This document shows, piece by piece, positions 39,801 through 51,800 of a stretch of 64,000 bases of DNA (position 1 is the first letter of the stretch; every line of letters begins with the position of its first letter). This DNA is from Elysia marginata (taxonomy: Eukaryota > Mollusca > Gastropoda > Plakobranchidae). A model generated the notes under the pieces. The model had not been told where the DNA came from and ran no database searches. It was given only the letters and a program-made list of their open reading frames with translations. The translations under genes were made by a program, and so were the position numbers. The stretch spans positions 100,908 through 164,907 of the forward strand of contig BMAT01001742.1 of assembly GCA_019649035.1 (NCBI GenBank), read 5' to 3'.

Positions 39801-42800
39801 CATATTCCATGACTGGTCTGATGTAGCCTTGATAGACCTGCCTCAGTATTTTCGAGTTTGCTCCCCACTTGGTGCTAGACAGTTTTTTCATAATTTGGGA
39901 CCTGCGTATGGCTTTTTGGTTGATCTTCTGGATATGTGGTTTCCAGGTGAGCCGCTTATCGAGTGTGATTCCCAGGAAGGTTGGGGTATCCTCTGTCGGT
40001 AGGGGTTGGCCGTTCATGGTCAGGGTGACGTCACGTTCTTTGGTCTTCAGTGAGAATTTGGTGGTTACTGTTTTATTGAGATTGATTGTAAGTCCCCAAT
40101 CCTGTGACCACTTGAAGACCTTATCTACTGTTGCCTGGACTCCGACTTTTGCTGTAGTTGTGTATTCAGCGGTACTCCAGATAGCGAAATCGTCTTCATG
40201 CAGGGTGTGCTTCACATATGGGGTGATTGCTGATGTGATATTATTTATATACACAAGGAAAAGTGTTGGTGAGATGGCACTGCCCTGTGGCACTCCTTCT
40301 TTCATTATTACTTGCTTGCTATAGTATTTGCCATCAAGTTTGACTCTAGCTGTTCGGTTGTGTAGAAAGTTTGAGATCCATTTGTACATGGTGCCTTGGA
40401 TGTTTGACTGTAAATTTGAAGAAAACCAAGATCTGCTGTGGCAAACTGACAGGTATGAGTCCCTGAAATTAGCTGAGAGCCCTTGGGAGAACAACAAAGT
40501 AAGCATCTCCTACACCATACCAGGAATTGAAAGGAAAAATGAGGAAGACATCAACAATCTGAGAGTGAAGACACTAGAGCATATAGACAACACATACCCT
40601 CATGACACTTGGACACACATATACACAGACCGCTCCTCAGACAACATGAAGGCAGGAGGCGCTGGGATCCACATCTGGCACTCTGACGGTTCAAAAGAAG
40701 ACATAGCCAAGGCAACAGGATCCATCTGTTCAAACTTCAAAGCAGAAGTGATAGCTATCAAGACAGCCTTAGAACACATACAAGCAAACCAAGACAACTC
40801 AGGCGAGGAACAAAAATACATAATATTTTGCGACTCCCAAGCTGCACTCCAAAGCTTAGAACAGACTCCTACAGACCAACTATCAGAAGCTATGGCTCCT
40901 CTCTTAAAACAGAACATGGAATTCCAATGGATACCATCACACTGCGGAATCCCTGGGAATGAAAGAGCAGACAGGTTGGCAAAAGAGGGAAGCAAACAGG
41001 ACCAAACAACCGAGTCATTTTCCTATCAAGAGGTCAAATCTGTGATCAAAGGAATTTACTCAGAAAGGTGGAAGGCAGAGAACACCAACTACAGCTTCAA
41101 AAGGGATATGATGCACCAACTCCCTAGAAAAGAACAGTGCACAATTTTCAGATTAAGAACGGGCCACTGCCAACTACGAGCACACCAGTACAGACTGGGA
41201 ACCAGCCAAACCTCTATGTGTGAATGCGGTACCTCTCGGCAAACAGTCAACCACCTTCTCCAAGACTGCCCTCTCTACACCAACGAAAAAGGAAAACTCT
41301 GGCCAGAAAACCCCGACGTTGTCCAAAAGCTGTGGGGAAATGAAGACGACCTTCTCCTGACAACACAATTCATCGAACAGACGAGACTATCTGCATGACT
41401 GAGGAACGCTGAAGAAGAAGAAGGGACATTCTTGATGAAGCTCAATAAATTGTTATTTCCATTATCAGTAAACAAGATTCATATATGGCGTAATGGCTGA
41501 TTCTGAAATTAACTTGCACGGCACTAGAATTTGTTCTCTGTCAAGAAAAACTTTAAACTCTCCGCACCATCTCTTCCCTGATTTTTATTTTGAATTGCAA
41601 TTTAACTGCAATGATAAGAATACAAACTATACAGGTTTGTCACTTTTTCATTTGTATATGCCAGTGAATCATTACTTAAATTATTTTTTACCTCACTTCA
41701 TGTGTCCGATAGTTTAATGGACTGTTCAAGATTTCACAAATGAACATGCAAGCAGCATCTGTCTATTTCCTTGGTTTTCTGACCTCTTTATTGTAACGGT
41801 CAACATTCTGGCGCTCAACATTCTGGAATGTTGTTCTCCCATCTGTCTGCCTCTGCTTCTTTCGTCATGTACTGCTCACTGCAGAAATATCTAGGCAAGC
41901 CCTAAAGGTTTTATAATATGGCCATACTATTTTAGGTTGGTTTTCTTGAAAAGGGTCAACAGGTATTTGCTAGGCACAATGGCTTCTAATAATCTGTTTT
42001 GAACTTCATCATTTTTATATGATCTTTGATTTTAAAAACATCTCATTTCAGATGGAATTTGCTTGATAGATAGTAGTAGTTTAAGAGTTTTTGTGGAAAC
42101 ACTGTTGGAGCTTATGAGTGCTCGAAATTGATATCAAATAGGTGTGGTAAATAAGGATTGAGGATAAGTTGTGCAGGATTACAATGTATCAAATGACTAT
42201 ATTCATCTGATATTTTGAAAAATTAAAAAATAACAAGTATTCTTAAGCTGTTGTAAATATTGATACAAGACATACTTATTTTTAAAGTGTTATGTTGTTT
42301 TTTTTAATGCAAAGTTCTGAACTTTTTTTATTCTCAAGTTCAAACGCAAATTACAGAAAAAATAGTCTTTCAAGTAAGACATAAAAATCATGAATTAATG
42401 CTGTTAAGTTGGTAAACAGATCTGAAATTTTATTCACATAGCTAAAACTAAAATGGGAGCTATATTTAAAATTTTCAATTGAAAAAAAGATTTGTAGGTT
42501 GTTTTTTTTTTTTTCAATAAAATTGATGGTGGAAACAATCCAGCCAACCAGCCAAGCTTTGTGTGTAGCAAATGAAAATATTTCTATAATTTACTTCTGC
42601 TTAAATTCTAGCCTCCCTCTCCAAACTACTGTTTTTTACCCGCCTCTTTGCACTCCCACTTTATGTCTCTCTCTGTCCGTCTGTCCCTCTCACTCTCTCT
42701 GTCTGTCTCTCTTTCTTTCTCTGACTTTCTCTCCTTTTTTTTACTCTTGCACAAACTTCTATCATCCCTCTTTTATTCCTTCCCATGCCATCTATCACCC

Positions 42801-45800
42801 CTTCTCTAAATTCCCTCATTTTTTTTTTACTTTCATAACTCATGGATTATCCTCATCGCCTTACCTTTTCTCTTTTTTCTCCGCTGCTATTAATAATGTA
42901 TTTTCTTTTGATCACCAAGTTGATCAACACTGCCCATGATCAGGATATGGAGGCAGCGGTTTCTAGTTATGACAAGTCCCAACAGGTGATTTATTAGTTC
43001 AATTTAATGCAATTTACCTGAAAAGCTATAGCTTGCAATGTGATAAGCAAACAACAAATTACATAATTCTCAAAATAAGCCATTGGAAATCTCAGATTAA
43101 GGGGATTCAATTTGTGTAAATTCCTGCAAGTAATCAGTTTTATTTAAGTTTCAATTTTCTGCTTTATGCTTTATACTAGTATTTCTCTTTCACTCTGCTC
43201 TCAATTACACAAACAAGCACAATGTCTATAGGAGCCAAAGACTCTTCTTTGGGGGTTTTAGGAAGGCAGCTCAATGAGTGATTATGTTTTGGAGAAGATG
43301 CATTAAGTTTAAATGATCAATTCAGATTTAGCAAGACCAAGTAGTAACAAGAAACTATGTAGCGATATTTTATTTTTGAGAATTTTAAACCGTTGCTTTG
43401 TTTTGGAAGGTTTTCTATGTAACCCAATGCTTTTCAAAATTTTTTAATTGTTATTTCATCAAAAGTATTGTGAGCCATGGTTTGAGTATTAAGGATGTGT
43501 AGCATTTGATGAGCGGAGTTGTAGAGTTTTGACATTTAAGGATATTGGATCGTTTGAGTCCTACTCAGACACAGTGAAAAAAAATAGTTTGATATCTTTA
43601 TCATAGGCGAGGTATTGCATTTGGAAGATAATGAATCATTGAGACTCATTCTTAACCTAGAAGTGTCGCATGTTAATATTTGCGTCATAATTTCCTTTAG
43701 CTTTAGTGCTGAAAATAAAATGCCCGATTATAGGCCGAAGTTATCAGCCGGCAGACATTTTGTAAGTTAAGCAAAAGCAAGGAAAATTTATGAAGATTGA
43801 AATTACAAAAAATATTAAGAAATCTGGGACCAAATCTCTTGTCATTTCCAATTATCATATCAGATTTTAATGGTTGCAATGGACTATGAACTTTCAACAT
43901 ACCAAAACATACCTTTTCAAAATTAGAAACTTTGATGTTAAATGCTAATTTTTTCAATTTGAACACAAGTCAAATCATTTTCAGTATTCTTTAGCTATCA
44001 AAGAAATGTTTTACATTGTTTAACACTGTACTTTGTACTTTTCAAGGGAACCAAGCCAGAATCCCCAACCCCTGAGGATGGTAAAAAAGAAGCCGAGGAA
44101 GAGGAGGAGACTGAACCCCCAAGTAATAAAAAGGATGAAATAGTGGAAAAAAAAGAAAGGGTTTCACTAGAGTGATACAGGATAGGGATTTGCATAACTG
44201 TTGATATGAAAAGAAATAGTATGAGTTGCAATCATTCCAGGTTTGTTATATATCAGATTTGGCTAAGAGATTTTACTGGGTGTTCAAACAAGTTGTGTAT
44301 TTGAACTTTTTTATTCATTTATTTTTCTATGTGTATATGTAAGGTTCATTTTGGCTACAAAAAAAAAAAAAAATTGTAATGGTTTGCAATTAATCTTTAT
44401 CCAATTGAAATTCATATGTGAGGATACTATTTCCTCTTGTAAAAACATTTCAGTGATCATGAATAATCAATTTTTCTGGCAAAAGGTCACTTAAATTGGT
44501 GAATACAGGCCCAGTTGGAGCCTCCTATGAAGGGAAAAATTATTTATAAAATTTCCAGAGTATTTTTTATTGATACTTTCCTGTAAATCTTGGCCTGGGC
44601 ATCTGCATGTACAGCTTACCTTATTTTGCACAGCAAATCTTTAAACATTGGGGGCAAGAGTACTTTTCTTGCATTGAATACTATATATTTTGTCTCCAGC
44701 TGTTGGAAAACTGCGAACATTCCTCAACTTTTTGTGCACCCTCTGGTACAGCATCGTCGACTGGATCATACGTACCTGTAACAGGATATCTCGTAACTAT
44801 CGTCTGGTTGCCAAGAAGCTTAGTATTGACCTTGTTCAGGAAAAGCGCAAGATCGTGGTATGTGGAGGCTGCAACCCATCCTTTTGTGTCATGAATCCTA
44901 CATCACTGTAGACACCTCCAAACTTCCTTTGCCTCCTAGCTTTAATTGATGCCAAGTTTGACCTGTTGATACATTAGTATTACAAATCTTCTCCCTTGAG
45001 CCTAAGGGGCGGTGGCATAGTATATGCTGCTAGGTTCAATCGGAAGGTTTAGCAGCATAGTTCTATTGCATATGCAAATCCAAAATATTCATTTGTTTGT
45101 GTCAAGATTTGACTACCACAAATGGGATGTGAGATAAAAAGGCAAATAGGTCTCGCATAACCCTAATCAAGATGCGAAAATTATTTTTTTCATTACCTTT
45201 AATCGTTATTAAAGAGCTTTTAAAAAATCCATGTATTTCTATTGAAATTTGACTTTTGTTCTTATTTTATGGGAATACTTTATACTTAATAATGTTGAAT
45301 GGATGCTGGTTTTTTTTAAACATTTCCTTCCATTAGATTTACATGTACATGAACTGTACCTTTTAGCATTGTAAAGTTTTGTAGTGCATTGAAAGAATTT
45401 TCGAATTATACAGATGTCTTGTCACACAATTACTACAAATCATTTTTTTCCGCAGTGTTAAAATAATATTTTAAAAAAGCTGTGCCATGGTCAATTGACT
45501 ATACAAAGGTTGTTTACTAAATGGAAAAAATTTGTTTTTATTCTTTTCAGTCTTCAAAACTTCCCAGCACCGAGGCATCGGGAACAGAGCTTGTACGCGA
45601 CCCTGTTGTGTAAGTCTTTATTTTATACCTTTTAAATTTTTTAAAAGACACCTCAACAACAACTAAAGGACAACTTTCATGCAATGATTTATATAGTAAG
45701 TGCATTCCATGGGTGTTTTATGCTTGTTTAGTGTAGAGTGAGTGGAGCAATCATATATAAAAAGTAGTGGAAATGAAGGCAAGATACAACTCATTTAATT

Positions 45801-48800
45801 GTAGATTTTGTAATAATATTTTTAGTGAAAGGTTCCACCACAAGTCTGCTAACATCTTGTTTTCTTCACACTTCTTAGAATATTACATTCTCTAATTTTT
45901 AAAAACTTTGAAATTAACTGTTTACAACACAAAGTTGCACTTAAAAGTATTTGTAGATATATAGTCAGTGACCAAATTTTACCTGTACACTTTTAAAAAT
46001 TTGGCAAACTAGCAGCTGATCCAGTTTTAAAATTTTTAAATTTTATTTCATATTATGTCAAATGTAAACTATATTAAAGAAGACAATGGCTTCTTAGATT
46101 CTAGCATAGACTTTTCAAATAATTATTCAAACCTTATAAGAAACACCACAGATGCTTAACATAGTAGACATGGGTGTATCAACCCCCTTCCCAGCCGTCT
46201 TTAGATATATCCTGAGAGATACAAGTTTCTGTTTTAGCACAAACTCCAAGTAAGAGGAAATAATCAGACAAAGGCATCTTATTTATATGAAAGCATCGAA
46301 TAACCTTGGATCCAATATAAATTTCCAGTTTAAAAAAAGAGGGCTGAGCATAATAAGTAAAACAGTGAGCACAAGCCAAAATGGACAAAAATATATATGT
46401 CATGATTCAACCCTTCATCCAGCATCAATAGGTCCACTAATGGAGAGAAAAGAACAGTTCTATCTTTTTTAGACAAATACTTAGCATGGACAAAATACAC
46501 AAAACCTACAGAGCACCATAAAAATGCAGGCACATTCCAAATTTTGAAAAACCTACTTTAGACCACAGGAAGTGCTTGCTACAGGAAAAACACTAAAAAA
46601 ATTACCAGCACAAAGATTTTGTTCCTGGAAAAAAGAAGTTGTCAATTCTTCACTATATGTAAAATACATAAAACATAAGATATATAAAGCAACTGTTACT
46701 TAAAGAAAAATAAGGAGGCAGGATTTGTACATTCGATTTTCTAATTATCCTTTAAATATTGCTACAAACTTGATAAATCACCTTTTAATGTACAGCATTA
46801 GAAACCATTAACATCACTCGGCCAACCCATTTGGAATCTTAAATATTTAAACAGCAAATGTAAAATAGAGTCTGAGTTTGTAAAAAAAAAAAAGGTTAAC
46901 TTTACGAGTTTGACAAAGACTGCTCATTAGAAGAGTTCAGAATGAAAACAATTCAGCCTGGGTAAGTGGAAGGAGATTTTTTCCTCTGTGCACACATGAT
47001 GCTTTACCTTATCATCGAAATCTCTCAGTCAACGAGTATCCATCTGACCCGCAGCACGTAAATCTAGAATCATGGAGAAGGTATATATATTAGGTATCTT
47101 CATGTACTTTGATATTAGTATTTGATTATTGCGCAACAACTTCATTTTTTTTTTTAAACCCTCAGAATTCAAGAAGTCAGTTTGGATATAGAGCCGGGGG
47201 ATACTACCTTTGCTGAACATCACATCAGGTAATACTGATTGTCTTGAATGTCTGTATTTAAATGAATTTTATGAATGCTTTTTTTTTTGTAGATGTAACA
47301 TTGTCATTAACTAATATCATCATCCTAGCTGTTGGTAGCGTTGCCATCATAGTCTTCACGGGAATTGTAGCAGCAGTGGTGGTAGTCATATGATTTCTTT
47401 TTTTATCATTTATTATTATTTAATTATTATTACTCCTGCTGTTGCTGTTGTTAATGCTTCTTCTACCACTACCATCAACACCAATGATGCATATATGACT
47501 TTCTCTGTACGTGCAGATAAAGAACGAAGCTCAGGATGGACAGAAGTAAATAAATGAAAGAAACTCTTTATTGACTGATGTTTTAACAAATAAAGTACCG
47601 GGTACAATTTTTGTCACAAAATTGGGATACCAAGGAGGTCTTGTGGTGCACTATTTTGATAGTTGTTAATTATTTTCATTGTAATTACTATTGCTGTTGT
47701 TGTCGCTATAAAAGTTTTGGGGTTTTAATGTTAAAGATAAAGAAAAATTTGCCATCTATTTCCTGTTGATTGATTGTGAGGTATTTTTTATTGCTAGCAT
47801 GTTTATAAATGGTGTAGTTTGTAAAAGAAAAAAATTCCCTATAAATTTGATTCTTTTTTTTAGTGGAAGGAAAAATGTCTTTTGGATTTGTTTGAAATGA
47901 AAGTAAAAATCAAATTTTATATAACCTAGCCTGGATGACCTTGAGAGAGAAGATGATGAGGAAATGGCAGCCCAATTTGCTTCCAACAAAGACAGGCCTA
48001 CTCGTCTTCTCATGGCTATCGGACTGATGCTGGCCTCCCAATCAGAAATGCTGTGTTACCTTCTCATGATCCTTGATCAGATGGTTTATGGCAGTCTGCT
48101 CTCCCTGCCACTTCCTCTATTGGTGTTTCTGTGGGGTATGCTGTCCGTGCCTCGACCGTCAAAAACCTTCTGGGTAACCGTCATCACTTATGTTGAGGTG
48201 AGTGTAAAGTTTGTATCGTCTGTTTCTAACTTGCCTCCAGTACTTTATTTAATTAGCTTTTAGCCATAACAAAAAATATGAGCAGTATTTGACCATGATT
48301 GTGTTGTTTATAACATTCTGTGATGCTTATTGCATTGACAAAATCTTTTTTTCAGGGATGCCATTTTTCAGTTATTGTCAGTTTTTTTCTGCGTCTTTTA
48401 AGTCTGAGAAACTGAAGGAACGCACGAATTTGACCAAGATTTATTTAATAAACAATGCCAATGCAGTGCTCATAAATGACACCCGCAAGGATTTTCAGTT
48501 GTTTTCACAAATTTAAGTGGCATCCCTTATTTTTAAATACCGGTAGCTAAATTAATTTGTTTTTCCTCCTGTACCCATAGTAGTGCTTTACTTTTTTCAT
48601 TAAATTTTTCATTTTTATTTTAAGGCAATTGTGGTATGCAAGTACCTGTTCCAGTTTGGCTTCTTTCCATGGAATGATGATGCCATCCATGCCAGCCCTT
48701 TTTACCCACCTCGGATTATTGGCATTGAGAGAAAATCGCATTATGCTAGCATGGACATTGCCCTGCTGTTGGCACTTTTCTTACACCGTTCCATCCTCAG

Positions 48801-51800
48801 GGTAAGTTTTTTTAGAAAAAAAAAATGAATGGTAAATGATAATAAAATTAATACATTACATTCTTATAGGGCATGTCAGTAGTTCTCAATGCGCTTTCCA
48901 ATATCATTTGTCCACAGATAACATTCAATTTTTTCTATCTCATCTGCCTCTATCCCTCTCACCTCTTTTCTTTCTCTCCCTATCTCTAACGTACAGAAAT
49001 TTTAGCTCTAAACAATACACACGGAATATATACTGTTATTTTGTTAGCTCCTGTTCTTTGTAAAATAGTTTATCTCTTGCACACAGTGCAATTGTGCTTG
49101 ATGTCACAATTTTTACATACAGGCCCGTTGGTTTTTTTTAAATATGCTATTTTTTATTAGCTTTCAAATGTAATAAATTTCGTAAAATTATCAACCTTTT
49201 GTGGAAAGTAATTAAAACTTATGTTGCTTTAAAATCTAAAGAAAAAAAAAAAAAGAAAGACTTTGAAAATGTTTTTTCCTCCACAAATTTGAAATTTACC
49301 AAATCTGATTTATTTGTACCTGTCGTGATACATATTGCCTTTGTAGAGATTGTAAATTTGGGAGCCGTTATGACTTAGTGTAATGTAAACTGTCTATAAT
49401 GGGTTCACAACATCATTTAAAACTCTGTAAACTAAAATGAGCAGTTCAAACACTATATTTGTCTAAACCCCCAAAAAGAAGTAGTTGTCTCAAAATAAAA
49501 ATTGCAAGCCTATGAACCCCAAAGTTTCTATTTCTCATTGGTTACCATATAATGTTATTTGCAGGTTAAAAAATATGTTTATTTTATGTTCTTCTTCATC
49601 TACAATTATTTCCCTCCAGAAATATGGTCTTTGGCGAGATTCAGCTGACATTACAGCAGATTTTGAAGTAGCACAGTCTGAAGAAAGGAAAGGAGTAGTA
49701 GATGTAAGTTGATTTTTTTTTGTTGTCTTTCTTAAAATTATTACATTAAATGCTAAGGACATAAGAATTTGTTTTGGTATGCATTATTTGTTTGAGTTAT
49801 ATCTGTCTGACTTTTAAGTGCTTGCTCAATTGTAACATGCATTTGTTGTAATTTAAAAATGTAATTGTGTTTTGCAATAATAATAACACGCTTTAGACAT
49901 TTTTAAACTGATTTCATACAAATCAAAATGTTTTTAAACAATGAGTCTCGTTTTTTCTGTTTGATTTTCTTGTAAGCTTTAAAAAAATTTCTTTAGGTCA
50001 TATATTTACATCATGCAAATTTCTTTACAAGATGTATAGCATTTTATATGCCAGAAGTTGGTGCTGTAAGTTAAGGTCTAAATTTCTTTTGACAAAAATC
50101 TAAGACAAATAATTTGAAGTTGAAAAAAAAAAAACACCCAAGAGGTTTGTTGCTAAGTTTTAGTTTTTGTTCTTTGGTATGCTAGAGTATAGTGTATTTT
50201 ATAGCTATAAAGTCTTTAACATTTTCAATCTTGTTGTAATTAAAGGAAGCTGATTCAACCAAATTGGAATTTGAGGAAATCGAGAAAGAACCAGCATCAA
50301 AAGCAGGGTGAGTTCGCTTACCATGGCTTGACCCTTCCCTCTCATTCCCCTATTCTTTTTTTTTTAAACAAAAATAGTATCATGTATCAAGGGTAATATA
50401 TTAAGAAATTGTTTGGTGACATTGATTTAGACAGTGATTTTTTCCCTGATAGTACAGTAACATTGACTTTGAGGTTTTTGTAGCATTTTTTGTCTCTTCA
50501 TAAGTCAGTCTTTTCTGTGTCATGATATGCTTTTTGCGCATAGAAATTTGTATTAAAGTATCAATGTCTTTTGTCCAGTCCAAGTTAATCAGATGATATG
50601 TCTTGTGATCAGTCAAAAATTTAATCGAGAAAAACACTTAAAAGTGCATTTTTTTCTCACCATCTTTCTTTTTTTTGTTTTGCACATTTCAAATAAAGAA
50701 AAATCTATTAACTTTTCAAAGAAATAAGATAATATTCAGTGAAGAGTGCTCAGTAAAATGGATAGTTGTTTCAAAATATGATGATGCAAGAATCATAGCA
50801 TCCCACGTATCAAGAGGTCACTGTACACAACCAGGGCAACTGAGTTGGATGTCACAAATTTCACATTACAGAGCATTGATATTTTGAACCAAACATTTTT
50901 CTGAGCTTCCAGGCTTTCAAAATAGTATAAAATTATCAAAATTTTGTGGAAAGATAAAAAGGGATTCTTTTGATAAAACATGGACAGCAAGAGGGATACA
51001 TCCAACTGATTTGCACTGATTGCTATGCATACCAAAGCATAATTAGTTTTCATGGCAAAAATCAATTTAAGTTTGCTGTCTTTTTATCCCAACTTCACTA
51101 AAACAGAATGCTATACAGGGTAGAGTCTATATTTTTTATCAATTGCCATCGTAAGACCTAGGGTTTAGAATGAAGAAATCTTTCTTTCTTTTACATGGCA
51201 CATTTTTTCAAGGTTTGCAGGCCAGAAAATTAATACCCAGTAGGGTGAATGTGTTAATGTACACACAACTCCAGATGTTTTCATATCATGATGTGAATAG
51301 TGTCTTTTTAAAAATGTTGCACTAATTTATATTTTTTTTCATTTCTAATAGGTTGTCATATGTTCTGGGGCCTTTTACTGAATTCTTTAAGCAAGTCACC
51401 GAATCCTCATACAATGCAACCACAGATGTATATGCACCTATGTTTTTCTGTGACTTCATACTGTTTTTGGTTCTTGTATTTGGCTTCAGTTCCTTTGGAC
51501 CAGCTGTAAGTCAGATTCCAACTTTTTTCCCCCTAAATCTATTTTTACCAGGCTAATAGTTTAATGTGGAAAATTTCTCTTGCAAACAGTTTAGAGTAGA
51601 TTAAAATTTTGGGCTAAGGAGGTTTCGTTCAATAGTCTTGGGTCTACTTCAGTATAGATTGAAATATTTAAGGTCTTTATTTTAGCAATAGATTGAATTA
51701 AGCCTTAAGTGAATACAGCCCAAAGAAAATGCTTGCCTTTAGTATGATTCAAACCCTTGACTTATAGTAGCTTCAGCTCTTATCGGTTTACCATTCAAAG

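Larger units (their letters stand above)
39048..42919 (+). other. Intron, 3.9 kb, with LINE and assembly gap
   Basis: Holds the assembly gap 39273-39323 and the LINE insertion 39509-41422. The remainder, including the CT-rich tract at about 42661-42740, is low-complexity AT-rich sequence. No extra exon was found. Confidence 0.7.

Noticed and set aside
39869-40324. 151-codon open frame on + strand
   Set aside because: Antisense shadow of the LINE reverse transcriptase.
42499-42939. 146-codon open frame rich in S, L and P
   Set aside because: Built on a CT-rich low-complexity tract. The real coding part here is only exon 25, in another frame.
47517-47545. 29-nt exon-like segment with cag acceptor and gtaaat donor between exons 29 and 30
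   Set aside because: Joined to exon 29 it gives AGA then TAA at once, and its length is not a multiple of three. At most a poison exon, with nothing else to support it.
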